In this document: positions 32,996 through 42,035 of the stretch, piece by piece
Numbering within the stretch: the stretch's first letter is position 1
How the letters are laid out: each line of letters starts with the position of its first letter
Assembly: GCA_958295915.1 (NCBI GenBank)
Contig: OY282381.1
Location: 4,894,001-4,958,000, forward strand
Length of the DNA stretch: 64,000 nt
Reading direction: 5' to 3'
Source of the DNA: an uncultured Caldilineaceae bacterium
Lineage (GTDB): Bacteria; Chloroflexota; Anaerolineae; Caldilineales; Caldilineaceae
Program-made: the position numbers and the translations under genes
The notes under the pieces: model-generated
The model's database searches: none
What the model was told of the DNA's origin: nothing
Seen by the model: only the letters and a program-made list of their open reading frames with translations

Positions 32996-34633
32996 ATGCA
33001 ATCTCCACATGGGATTACGGCTTCGGCGTTTCGCCCGTCTGTGATGGGCCGAAACGGTATGGTTACATCAGGACAGTCCCTCGCTTCTCAAGCAGGGATT
33101 CAGACGCTCATGGCTGGCGGCAATGCAGTGGACGCGGCAATCGCGACCGCCGCCGCCTTGGGTGTGGTTGAACCGGCCGGTTCCGGGGTCGGTGGCGACG
33201 GCTTTATTCTTATCTATTGGGCGCAAACCGGACAGGTCACAGCAGTGAATGCGACCGGCCCGGCGCCCGGCGCCGCGACGCGCGCGCGGTATCTCAAAGA
33301 TGGCGGCATCCCAATGAAAGGGATCCGCAGCGTTTCAGTGCCCGGCCTGGTAGATGGTTGGTTGCTCGCGCATCAACGCTACGGCGCGCTGAAACTCGAG
33401 CAGGTCTTCCAGCCCGCTATTTCGCTCTGTGAAGACGGTTTTCCGGTCAGCCATAAGCTGGCTGCCGCACTCCAGGCTGAATATGCGCGTTTCGCGGCGG
33501 ATCCGTACACGCGCGCGGTCTTCACCCATAACGGTCAACCGATTCCCGCAAGCGCATTGCTCTACAATCGTAACCTCGGCGCAACCCTCCGAAAAATCGC
33601 TGAAGATGGGCGTAAGACGCTCTATGAAGGTGAGATCGCCGAAGCGATTGCTGAATTCAGCCGTGCCCGCGGCGGGTTTCTGACAGCGGAGGATCTTGCC
33701 AACTACCACGCCCACTGGACGGAACCGATACACGCCAACTACCGCGGCTACGAGGTGTACGAGATGCCGCCCAATTCGAGTGGGCATATCCTGTTGCAGG
33801 AACTGAATATCGTCGAACGTTTCGATTTACAGACCTTGGGGTGCAATACCGCTGAAAGCATCCATCTGATGGTTGAAGCCAAAAAACTCTGTTTCGCCGA
33901 CCGCGAAAAATACATGGCGGATCCGGAGTGGGTTGATATCCCCTTAGAGGGCATGCTGTCCAAAACGTATGCGGCGGCGCAATCCGAACGCATCGACCTG
34001 AACCAGGCCGCCTTCGATGTTCCAGCTGGCGGGCCTGAAGCGCATGAGGATACCACCTGTTTCTGTACGGCAGATCGGGCGGGGAATATGGTCTGTATGC
34101 TACAGAGCATCCAATCCGGGTTCGGTTCGAGCTTGATTGCCGCTGAGACCGGCATCCTGCTGAACAACCGCATGACCTATTGGCATCTGGAAGAAGGGCA
34201 TCCGAACTGTCTGATGCCGGGCAAGCGTGTCCGCCATACGATGAATCCTGTCATCGTTACCAAGGATGGCAAGCCGCTTCTGGCGTGTGGGACACCGGGG
34301 GCCGATACACAGGTACAGACGAACCTCCAGCTCGTTACCCATCTGCTCGATTTCGGTATGACACCGCAGGAAGCGGTGGCCGCGCCACGCTGGCGTAGCT
34401 TGCAAAATCCAATGGAATCCACGATTCCGCATGTCTGTTCCAATGACCTGCAGTTGGAGACCCGCTTCCCGGCATCTATCCGCGACGGTTTGGCGCAAAG
34501 GGGGCACGAAATCCAACTCGTCGCTGATTGGGGCGGCCCGGGCAATGCGCAGGTTATCATGGTGCACCCTGAGTCCGGCGCGCTCATCGGTGGCTCTGAC
34601 CCGCGCAGCGATGGATATGCAATCGGCTTTTAG
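32996..34633 (+). CDS. ggt: Gamma-glutamyltransferase family protein 2
   Basis: A second GGT of 545 residues, clearly divergent from its neighbour. Landmarks are GRNGMVTSGQSLASQAGIQT, GGNAVDAAIATAAALGVVEP, GSGVGGDGF and the self-cleavage motif EDTTCF (nucleophile about Thr353), then ADRAGNMVCMLQS. GTPGADTQVQ closes the active site. GGAGG lies before the ATG at 32996. Members of this group may act on non-glutathione substrates; the family is also found as cephalosporin acylases, which is notable next to a penicillin acylase gene. No signal peptide is visible. Confidence 0.9.
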   Translation: MQSPHGITASAFRPSVMGRNGMVTSGQSLASQAGIQTLMAGGNAVDAAIATAAALGVVEPAGSGVGGDGFILIYWAQTGQVTAVNATGPAPGAATRARYLKDGGIPMKGIRSVSVPGLVDGWLLAHQRYGALKLEQVFQPAISLCEDGFPVSHKLAAALQAEYARFAADPYTRAVFTHNGQPIPASALLYNRNLGATLRKIAEDGRKTLYEGEIAEAIAEFSRARGGFLTAEDLANYHAHWTEPIHANYRGYEVYEMPPNSSGHILLQELNIVERFDLQTLGCNTAESIHLMVEAKKLCFADREKYMADPEWVDIPLEGMLSKTYAAAQSERIDLNQAAFDVPAGGPEAHEDTTCFCTADRAGNMVCMLQSIQSGFGSSLIAAETGILLNNRMTYWHLEEGHPNCLMPGKRVRHTMNPVIVTKDGKPLLACGTPGADTQVQTNLQLVTHLLDFGMTPQEAVAAPRWRSLQNPMESTIPHVCSNDLQLETRFPASIRDGLAQRGHEIQLVADWGGPGNAQVIMVHPESGALIGGSDPRSDGYAIGF

Positions 34634-34667
34634 TAGGGGCAACCACAAGGGGCGCCCAGGGCAGACA
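34633..34667. repeat. Dispersed repeat family B
   Basis: GTAGGGGCAACCACAAGGGG, then CGCCCAGGGCA. Copies lie at 37125, 38885, 56753 and 60270. The core CAACC...GGTTG can form a hairpin. Confidence 0.65.
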
Positions 34668-34706
34668 CAAGACCCCGACCCCACTACCACTGACCACTGG
34701 TGTTTT

Positions 34707-37127
34707 ATGACAAAGAACTCTGATGAACTGCTGAAGCGACTGGGCGCAGGCGAGTCGATCTCTGCGTTCTGTGACGCGGCCGGCATGTCGCGCGCGCAAT
34801 TCGACAGCTGGTGGGACGCAGAAACCAGGCGCAGAGTGCCCGACCCCGCTGGACATCTGAGGGCCGGCGTTACGCAGGAGACCCGTATTGTCCGCAACCG
34901 CTGGGGGATCCCGCACATTCAGGCGACCAATGACGGGGATCTCTTTTATGCCTTCGGTTACGCCATGGCCCAGGACCGCCTGTTTCAACTCGACTACCTG
35001 CGTCGCCGAGGCCACGGCAGGCTGGCGGAGATACTCGGCCAGGACGGCGTGGAACTCGACACGATCGCCCGCACGATCGGCCTCAACCGAATCGCCCGCG
35101 CTGAGTGGCAATCGACCCCCGCCGAAACGCGCGCGCTGCTGCAACGCTTTTCCGACGGCGTCAACGCGCTTATCGACGAGTCTCGCGGCAATCTGCCGAT
35201 CGAGTTTGCGCTGCTGGATACCGAGCCGGAAGCCTGGTCGCCGCTGGATTGCCTGGCTATCGCCGCCGAGTTCCGCTATTATCTCACGGTCCGCTTTCCC
35301 GTGATCGTGGCGCCGGAGCTGGCCAAGCGCGCATTGGACGACGAAGGGTTGTATCACGCCTTTCTGACAGGAGAGGCGGATGAAGAAAGCATCATCCCAG
35401 CCGGCTCCTACCCGCCCTCGCGGAACGTCTCCGTCGGCGCGAGTGTGGGCGACCCGCAAGAAGGCGAGGGCAGCAACAACTGGGTCGTGAGCGGCGCTCA
35501 TACCCGGTCGGGTTTGCCAATGGTGGCCAGCGACCCGCACATCGCCTTCGCAGCTGTCTCCTGCTGGTATGAGGTGCACCTGACCGGCGGCTCATTCGAC
35601 GTAGCCGGTATGGCCTACGCCGGTATGCCTGCCGTGATGTTCGGCCGCAACAGGCACGTCGCCTGGGGAATCACCAACAACATCTGCTCGCAGCGCGACC
35701 TGTATCAGGAACGCACCGATCCGGCCCGGCCGGGCGCCTTCCTCTACGATGGCGAATGGGAACCAGAGCGCGAGCTGGTCGAAACGATCCGCGTGCGCGA
35801 CGACGGCGCGCTACGCAAGACGATCCGCTTTTCGCGTAACGGCCCGATCGTGGACGAAATCCTTCCCCCTGAAGCTGCGGGAACCGGTCCCGTGTCTCTG
35901 CGGTGGCTCGGCCATACCTACTGCGGATGGCTCACGTCTCTGCTTGGAATCGACCGGGCCAAGTCCGTAGCTGAAGTCAGGGAAGCGACGCGCGCCTGGC
36001 GCGTGCCGACCTGGAGTCTGGTGATCGCGGATGTGGATGGCCACATCGGCTACCAGGCCGTAGGCGGCATTCCCGTGCGCAACGTCTGGGAACGCGGCTA
36101 CCGGCCAGGCTGGGATCCAGAACGCCAGTGGCTCGAACGGCGCAACGATGCCCGAAAGCTGAGAGGTGACGCCGGCCGACAGGGTCTCATTCCATTCGAA
36201 CACATGCCGCGTCTCGAAGACCCGGACCGAGGCTGGATCATCTCGGCCAACAATCGGGTAGCGCCGGACGACTTTCCGTATCCGCTGTCGGGTACCTGGG
36301 CCAGTGGTCACCGGGCCAGGCGTATCCGCCAGATGATCGAGGAGCGTGATGAGTTTTCCCAAGAGACGTTTGGCGAGATGCACCAGGATACCCGCACGGT
36401 CCGCGCCGACGCAGCGATGCCAGGGCTATTGCCCATCCTCGGCCGTAGCGGCGATTCACAAGTCCTTGAAGCCGCTCGCTATCTGGAGGCATGGAACCAC
36501 AACATGACGCCCGATTCGGTTGCGGCATCGATCTTCGAGGTGTTCTTCAATGCGTGGTCCAGGCGCGTTGCCGAAGAGAGGTTCGACAACGATCTGGCGG
36601 CTGCGCTGGCCGGCGCCTGCGGCGGGATCGCGGCGTCGCTGATTCACGCTGACACCGCCGGCTGGTTCGCAAAGTCTGATCGCGAGGAAGCGATCGTTGA
36701 CGCGCTGCGCGCTGCCCTGACGGAGATCGAGGGCCGCTTGGGCCCGGACATGTCCGCTTGGACCTGGGGCGAACTGCATAAAATTCAACTGCGCCATGTC
36801 CTGTCCGGCCGGGGTGACCTGGGACAGCTGCTCGATCGCGGCGGTCTGCCGGTGGGCGGCAATGGCGTCACCGTGTGCAATACGGGATTCGATCCCAACT
36901 GGGGCGCGCTGATGGGCGCCAATTACCGCTTGATCAGCGATCTGGGCGAGGATGGCATGTGGGCCGTGGAGGCGCAGGGCCAATCAGGTCACCCGGGTTC
37001 GGAACACTATTGCGATCAGCTACCAGAGTGGCTGGAGGGCCGCTATCACTTCCTGGCCTTCGATCCGAACGGTTCGTCCGAAAACGCCGAATCCGTATTC
37101 ACGCTGGCCCCGGCCGACAACAGATAG
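34707..37127 (+). CDS. Penicillin acylase family protein (Ntn-hydrolase)
   Basis: Penicillin acylases hydrolyse amide bonds of beta-lactams, acyl-homoserine lactones or related amides and mature by autoproteolysis. The 806-residue protein has the A-chain start VRNRWGIPHIQATNDGDLFY, then GYAMAQDRLFQLDYLRR. The B-chain nucleophile is Ser256 in GEGSNNWVVSG, followed by LPMVASDPHIAF and GRNRHVAWGITNN. Unusually, residues 1-45 form an extra helical segment (ELLKRLGAGESISAFCDAAG) resembling a small helix-turn-helix rather than a signal peptide. The enzyme is therefore probably cytoplasmic. It follows two gamma-glutamyltransferases on the same strand. Confidence 0.9.
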   Translation: MTKNSDELLKRLGAGESISAFCDAAGMSRAQFDSWWDAETRRRVPDPAGHLRAGVTQETRIVRNRWGIPHIQATNDGDLFYAFGYAMAQDRLFQLDYLRRRGHGRLAEILGQDGVELDTIARTIGLNRIARAEWQSTPAETRALLQRFSDGVNALIDESRGNLPIEFALLDTEPEAWSPLDCLAIAAEFRYYLTVRFPVIVAPELAKRALDDEGLYHAFLTGEADEESIIPAGSYPPSRNVSVGASVGDPQEGEGSNNWVVSGAHTRSGLPMVASDPHIAFAAVSCWYEVHLTGGSFDVAGMAYAGMPAVMFGRNRHVAWGITNNICSQRDLYQERTDPARPGAFLYDGEWEPERELVETIRVRDDGALRKTIRFSRNGPIVDEILPPEAAGTGPVSLRWLGHTYCGWLTSLLGIDRAKSVAEVREATRAWRVPTWSLVIADVDGHIGYQAVGGIPVRNVWERGYRPGWDPERQWLERRNDARKLRGDAGRQGLIPFEHMPRLEDPDRGWIISANNRVAPDDFPYPLSGTWASGHRARRIRQMIEERDEFSQETFGEMHQDTRTVRADAAMPGLLPILGRSGDSQVLEAARYLEAWNHNMTPDSVAASIFEVFFNAWSRRVAEERFDNDLAAALAGACGGIAASLIHADTAGWFAKSDREEAIVDALRAALTEIEGRLGPDMSAWTWGELHKIQLRHVLSGRGDLGQLLDRGGLPVGGNGVTVCNTGFDPNWGALMGANYRLISDLGEDGMWAVEAQGQSGHPGSEHYCDQLPEWLEGRYHFLAFDPNGSSENAESVFTLAPADNR

Positions 37128-37185
37128 GGGCAGCAATTCTTGTGGTTGCCCAGGGCAACACAAGGCGCCGACCCTACCTGGTTCC
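37125..37185. repeat. Dispersed repeat family B, double copy
   Basis: TTCTTGTGGTTGCCCAGGGC followed by AACACAAGGCGCCGACCC, immediately after the penicillin acylase stop. The rest of the 37128-37400 gap holds a short inverted repeat (AGAGAGAA / TTCTCTCT near 37215-37235) and no credible gene. Confidence 0.6.
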
Positions 37186-37400
37186 TTAACGACGAGAAAA
37201 AGAGTGGTGAGGAGAGAGAAAACCTTCTCTCTCCTCACAGTAGAAAGTCAGGATGTCTGATCCAGGCTTGAAGCTGGCTGGATACCGGCGGTAAGTCTGT
37301 GCTTTTCCCTGGCGAGCTTGCGAAAGTCACATTCAATCTGGATCCCGTGCCAGAACTCGTCCGACTGGCCGCAGAAGGCGGCGAAGCGAATCGACTCTCT

Positions 37401-38279
37401 TCACATCTGCGCCGCCCGGATGTGGCTATGAATCTGGTCGCTGAAGCGGTATTCGCTGTTGTCCTGCGGATCGTACCCAATGACTCTGCGGGCGTTGACG
37501 ATGCTCCAGAACGCCTGGGAGTTGTCGCTGATGCCGTAGAACACCTGAAAGGGCACGCCGCGCTCGTCCTGGATATCTTCGCATTCGATGCTCTTGATGA
37601 ATAGCTGCTGCAGATCCCGCTGGCTGATATAGACGCCCAGCGCCCGATACATCCGCAGCAGATCCCCTTCAGCGATGGTATCCAGATCGTCCTCCCTGGG
37701 GCCGCCGATACGTATCTGCACGTTTTCCAGGGGCTGGGGTTGGCGCTCCGGCCCCTGCAGCCCACGATACTGCATCCGCCCGACGGCGAATACAAAGCCC
37801 AGGTGCTCGTATGCCTCCTTGGCCCAGCCGTAATAGTTGTCAGACAACGGCCGCATCTCCGGCGTGACCACATCCCACTTTTTATCCAATATCAGCCGCT
37901 CGTAGTAGTCGGCCGCATGGTTGGAACTGGCGATGACTACCCGGCGCACGTCTTCCTCTTGCGCAGTCTGGTAGACGTGAAAAGCCATCTCCACATTGGC
38001 CAGTTCGGCATAGAAATCCTGGATCGGATCGTCACGATCGGCGGCCCGGGTGAAGCCTAGATGGACTACGGCATCCGCGCCGCGGAAATAATGGCGATAG
38101 CTGTCGCGGTTGCGGTCGGTCAGATCAGCGATCTGAACGCCTTCCACTGTCTTGCCGTCCCGGTCAACTGTGCGCACGTCCAGCAGCGTCAGGTCGTAGC
38201 GCTCTCGGAAAGCAGGCAGAAGCAAACTGGCGATGTACCCGGACGCGCCGGTGAGTACGACTTTGCGTTTTGCGTTCAT
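37401..38279 (-). CDS. NAD-dependent epimerase/dehydratase (uronate dehydrogenase-like)
   Basis: A short-chain extended-SDR protein of 292 residues with the Rossmann motif TGASGYIASLLLPAF (about 10-24), an Asp after beta2 (LLDVRT, NAD preference), the catalytic triad region SSNHAADYY and YYGWAKEAYE (YxxxK). This pattern and length fit uronate dehydrogenase/NAD-dependent epimerases. Given the hexuronate genes at 2-6 kb a sugar-acid role is possible but the two loci are far apart. It is two bases downstream of the ClbS-like fragment and probably cotranscribed with it. A partly overlapping minus-strand frame 37235-37873 is a shadow. Confidence 0.83.
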   Translation of the reverse strand: MNAKRKVVLTGASGYIASLLLPAFRERYDLTLLDVRTVDRDGKTVEGVQIADLTDRNRDSYRHYFRGADAVVHLGFTRAADRDDPIQDFYAELANVEMAFHVYQTAQEEDVRRVVIASSNHAADYYERLILDKKWDVVTPEMRPLSDNYYGWAKEAYEHLGFVFAVGRMQYRGLQGPERQPQPLENVQIRIGGPREDDLDTIAEGDLLRMYRALGVYISQRDLQQLFIKSIECEDIQDERGVPFQVFYGISDNSQAFWSIVNARRVIGYDPQDNSEYRFSDQIHSHIRAAQM

Positions 38280-38281
38280 TG

Positions 38282-38584
38282 TTAACTCCAGTTCTCCACT
38301 ATCATCTCCCGATGTTCGGCGTAATGGCCGTAGGTGTTGCCGATAATCCGATACAAAATCGGTTTGTCGCCATCGGGCCGTCGGTCTTGGGGCAGAAAAT
38401 CGTCATAGGGTCGCATTAGGTCCTCATCCGACAGATCGGAAACAGCCGCTACAGCCCGCTGATGTGCCGCGTGCAGATCCGCCAGAACTGCGTCCAGCGG
38501 ACGAGTGCGGTTCTGCGCGAAAATCATTTTCTTCATGCGTTCGATACCGACCGTATGGGGAGCGGCGTCCGCCGGCAGACCCAT
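38282..38584 (-). pseudogene. C-terminal part of a ClbS/DfsB-like four-helix-bundle (DinB superfamily) protein
   Basis: One hundred residues ending RIIGNTYGHYAEHREMIVEN, typical of the last helix of ClbS/DfsB and DinB-superfamily proteins, which are normally about 160-170 residues. The first helices and the first metal-site region are absent, and the frame is closed just upstream by the end of the UPF0182 gene 17 bases away. So it is probably an N-terminally truncated remnant, although a short functional protein cannot be excluded. DLMRPYDDFLPQDRRPDGDK forms the loop before the last helix. Confidence 0.5.
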
Positions 38585-38600
38585 TGTCAGAATTAGCGTT

Positions 38601-41600
38601 CTAGCCTGAACTCTCCTCTGCCGCCGGCGGCTGCGTGGGCGTCGGCGCCAGAGTGGGCGTCGGCAGAGGCATCGGTTCCAGAGAGATGTCGCTCACCTCC
38701 ATCATGCGCTCTAAGATCTGTTGCAGAACGTCCAGTTCAGCGCCATATGCAGCCCAATTGCCCTCCAACAGCGCTTCCTGTGCCTGGTTGTAGCGGCTGT
38801 TTGCCTCCAGAATCAGCTCCTCCAATGAGGTTTGTGACAGGTCGATGATGCCAGTGGCTGCGGACGTGGATGGCAGATCAGCCGGTAGGGACAACCCTTG
38901 TGGTTGCCCGGAAGAGCGCGCCAGCTCCGCTAATTTGGCGTCGGCGAGAATGTCCTGCCCGAACTGTTCTGCCAGGGCCAGACCCAGGTTTTCAGCCATA
39001 ATCACCCGTTCGGATGTGGCGAGGATAACCCGTTTCAACTCCGGGATTTTGCCGGTGGCCGCCTGCAAATAGAGCGGCTCCACATAGAGAAGGCTCTCAC
39101 CGATGGGAATGACCAGCAGATTGCCCCGGATCACCTGGCTACCCTGCTGGTTCCACAGGCTGAGCTGGGAGCTGATGACCGGATCCTGATCGATGCGGGC
39201 TTCGATCTGCTTGGGACCGAAAACGAGCGAATCCTTACCGAAGCGGTAGACTAGTTTTTCACCGTATTTGTCCGGATCGTTCTGCGCGGCCAGCCAGGCG
39301 ATCATGTTCTCGCGGTTGGCCGGCGTGAAGGGCAATATCTGGATGAAGTCCAGATCGTCATTGCCAGGCAACTGCATGAGCACATAGTATGGTTCCATCG
39401 GCCGGGATTTGTTGTCGAATATCTCCTCTGGCCAGGCCCAGACATCTTCCCGATTGTAAAAATCTGTCGGTTCGGTCATCTGATATGTGCGGAAGACGCT
39501 TGCCTGAATGCTGAACAGATCGTTGGGGTAGCGGATGTGCGCGATTAAGTCCGCAGGCATCTCCTCGAAGGATCGGAACAGGTCCGGGAAGATGCGGGCG
39601 TAGGCGGCAGCGATTGGTTCGTCCGGCTCCACAAGATAGAAACCCATCTCGCCACTGTAGGCATTGATGAGTATCTTCACAGGATTGCGAATATAGTTAA
39701 AACCAGGGGGCACTGTCTTTGTCCCGAATTGGCTGGGCTCGCTGTAGGGGAAGCGACCGCTGATCGTATAGGCGTCCAGGAACCAGTATAAGTTGCCGTC
39801 GCCGCCGACAACGATGTACGGGTCTGCGTCGTAGTGCAGGAAGGGAGCGACCTCCCGGGTGCGCTCCAGGATGTTGCGCCTCCACAGAAGTTGGCTTTGG
39901 GATGTCAGCTCCTGGCTGATAAATAGATTGATATCCGCGAACTGTATGGCAAAGGCGAGCCGGGGCAGAAATCCGCCTATGTTAATACCCGTATCGCCCT
40001 CAAACGTGGTGAAAACATTGCCGCCCTCGCCGCGGGGATAGTCGAATTCCGGCGTGTCGGTCTGGACGATGACATATTCGTTGGTGCGCTCGCCGAAGTA
40101 GATTTGGGGGCGTGTAACCTCCAGAATGCCCTGCACTGGGAGGTCTTTCAGCACAAAAGTGGGGAGGCCGTCCGGTGTGATCTCCGCCACCGGCGACGCA
40201 GCCACGCCATAACCGTGGGTGTAGACCAGCTTGCGGTTGACCCATGTCTGGGCCGGCTGCTCCAACTGTTCCGGTATCAGTTCCCGAGCCGAGAGCATCA
40301 ACTGTCGGCGTTCCCCATCGATCTCATAGCGATCGATGTCGATGTCGGTGAACTGATACTGTTGGCGCAAAGCCTGCACCTGATTGTAGGTCTGAAGTAG
40401 CGGGCGGTAATCCCATAGTCGGATGTTGCGGATTGTGTCCGGCTGGCTTAGCAGCTCGGCCGCGGTCAGTTCGCTTGCGGCGTCGAAATTCTCGTCGACG
40501 ATAGTGTCCAATCCAAAGGCGACGCGGGTAAATTCGATGTTATGGGCAATGTATTGCCTTTCGCGGGTGAACTCATTCGGGTTTACCTGAAACCGCTGCA
40601 CCAGAGTCGGATATACATTCCCAGCCAGAGCGGAGATGGCGACCCAGCCCACGATGACGACGACAATTGCCCGCCATGCCTGCCGCAGAAACACATTAAT
40701 GAGGAGCAACACTGCAGCGATGATTGTGACGACCACAAGAATGTTGTAGGCCGGCAGTTGCGCGTGAACATCCGTGTATCCGGCTCCGAAGACAGCGCCC
40801 CGGGCGCTGTAGACCAATTCCAGCGCGTCCAGACGGTATTGCCAGGCGATGAGCAGGAGGATCAGCGCGCCCAGAAAGCTCAGGTGCGCCCGCACGGCCG
40901 CTTTCGTGTTCCAGCCCCGCCAACCAATGCCGCTCACCAACCCGGTGGCGATGAGCGTGATGACGAGTGTTGTCATCAGCCAACTGCGCAGGAACTGCCA
41001 TATCGGCAAAGTGAAGACGAAAAAACTGACATCCCGGCCGAAGATCGGATCCGTCAGACCGAAGGGGCGCTGATTGAAAAAGAGCAGCAGCTCTTCCCAG
41101 GCCGAGGATGCGCCGGTGCCCATGAAGAAGGCGAAGAAACCGCCAGCAAGCAAAATGATCGGCGTCAGACGCACACCGACAGCCTGAACCGCTTCCATTA
41201 CTGGCGTATCGGTCAACCCCTGGGGATCCAGACGGCGGGCCAGCAAGACATTCGCCACCAAGAATAGCCAGAAGCTCAACGCGCCGGCAGCGAACAGGCC
41301 CAGGGATGCGCCGATTCGAGTAAAGAACACCGAAGTCAGAGAGAGACTGTCATACCATAGCCAATCTGTGAAGAAACCAAGACCTGTATTGAAAAGGATC
41401 AACGCCAGAAATGGCAGCAATATCCACCACAGGCGATGTCCACCGCCTTGGGAGGCCCCATTGCCACCGCTCCCACCGCCTCTGCTCGGATCGGACGGGC
41501 CCCGCGGCCCGCGATCGTCGTGCAGCAGTTCCTCTTCAATTTGCTCCCAGTCATCCTCATTCAGAGTTTCCAGCAGTTCACGAAACGGATTGCGCTCAGC

Positions 41601-41603
41601 CAT
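38601..41603 (-). CDS. UPF0182 family large membrane protein
   Basis: A 1000-residue COG1615/UPF0182 protein. It has an acidic N-terminus (DDWEQIEEELLHDDRGPRGP), about seven membrane segments between residues 57 and 335, and a large C-terminal extracytoplasmic region with LVYTHGYGVAASPV, ITPDGLPTFVLKDLP, PQIYFGERTNEYV and LLVIPIGESLLYVEPLYLQ. It ends in a Pro/Thr-rich tail (PTPTLAPTPTQPP). Function is unknown. A family B repeat is read in frame near residues 897-906 (GQPQGLSLPADL). The ATG is at 41603. It leads the minus-strand set with the ClbS-like fragment and epimerase. Confidence 0.93.
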   Translation of the reverse strand: MAERNPFRELLETLNEDDWEQIEEELLHDDRGPRGPSDPSRGGGSGGNGASQGGGHRLWWILLPFLALILFNTGLGFFTDWLWYDSLSLTSVFFTRIGASLGLFAAGALSFWLFLVANVLLARRLDPQGLTDTPVMEAVQAVGVRLTPIILLAGGFFAFFMGTGASSAWEELLLFFNQRPFGLTDPIFGRDVSFFVFTLPIWQFLRSWLMTTLVITLIATGLVSGIGWRGWNTKAAVRAHLSFLGALILLLIAWQYRLDALELVYSARGAVFGAGYTDVHAQLPAYNILVVVTIIAAVLLLINVFLRQAWRAIVVVIVGWVAISALAGNVYPTLVQRFQVNPNEFTRERQYIAHNIEFTRVAFGLDTIVDENFDAASELTAAELLSQPDTIRNIRLWDYRPLLQTYNQVQALRQQYQFTDIDIDRYEIDGERRQLMLSARELIPEQLEQPAQTWVNRKLVYTHGYGVAASPVAEITPDGLPTFVLKDLPVQGILEVTRPQIYFGERTNEYVIVQTDTPEFDYPRGEGGNVFTTFEGDTGINIGGFLPRLAFAIQFADINLFISQELTSQSQLLWRRNILERTREVAPFLHYDADPYIVVGGDGNLYWFLDAYTISGRFPYSEPSQFGTKTVPPGFNYIRNPVKILINAYSGEMGFYLVEPDEPIAAAYARIFPDLFRSFEEMPADLIAHIRYPNDLFSIQASVFRTYQMTEPTDFYNREDVWAWPEEIFDNKSRPMEPYYVLMQLPGNDDLDFIQILPFTPANRENMIAWLAAQNDPDKYGEKLVYRFGKDSLVFGPKQIEARIDQDPVISSQLSLWNQQGSQVIRGNLLVIPIGESLLYVEPLYLQAATGKIPELKRVILATSERVIMAENLGLALAEQFGQDILADAKLAELARSSGQPQGLSLPADLPSTSAATGIIDLSQTSLEELILEANSRYNQAQEALLEGNWAAYGAELDVLQQILERMMEVSDISLEPMPLPTPTLAPTPTQPPAAEESSG
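38885..38912. repeat. Dispersed repeat family B, in frame inside the UPF0182 gene
   Basis: GTAGGGACAACCCTTGTGGT followed by TGCCCGG. Read on the minus strand as GQPQGLSLP, in a low-conservation linker near the C-terminus. Confidence 0.65.
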
Positions 41604-42035
41604 ACAGTTTCCTTATCGAGTATGTGGGACACATGGCGGGGGCGAAATGAGGCAAGTCAGACGCCACGGTCAGACTCCCCGCCTGTCCTGTTGGTTCGCT
41701 TCATTGTCCCAAACGCCTACTGTCCTATAGTATACCAGATTATCGTTAATTCAGCGTGGCTCACTTAGACCTGAGGCATGAGTGCCCTCCAACTGTTGGA
41801 CTGGCGGGAATGCCGAGTCGATCTTGCGGAAAGTCCGTCCTGTCGCCCCCAAGAGGACAGCGGATATTTCGGAGCGAACCTTCTGGCTATGCTATACTCT
41901 TTTATGTGCCTGGCTGTTCAACCTCAAGTTCAGAAGTCGTCTTGCTCGGTCTGTATTCCGCAAGGAACGTGGTGTGGCGACCAGGAAACCGTAGCTGTAT
42001 GAAACCGAACCAACTTCCGCCCTTGCTCTGCCCGC
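41604..42035. other. Gene-free stretch between divergent UPF0182 and nucleotidyltransferase genes
   Basis: No credible gene; three overlapping short plus-strand frames (60-100 codons, no family features) are judged noise. A TATACT on the plus strand (41893-41898) and one on the minus strand (complement of 41732-41737) may be -10 boxes for the two flanking genes, but neither has a convincing -35. Confidence 0.4.

Noticed and set aside
34431..34706. N-terminal extension of the penicillin acylase inside the ggt2 gene
   Set aside because: It overlaps the 3' end of ggt2 in another frame and then repeat B; the ATG at 34707 starts a sensible protein.
37235..37873. Minus-strand frame of 212 codons overlapping the epimerase gene
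   Set aside because: It is out of frame with the clear SDR protein, has no domain features and a composition typical of a shadow frame.
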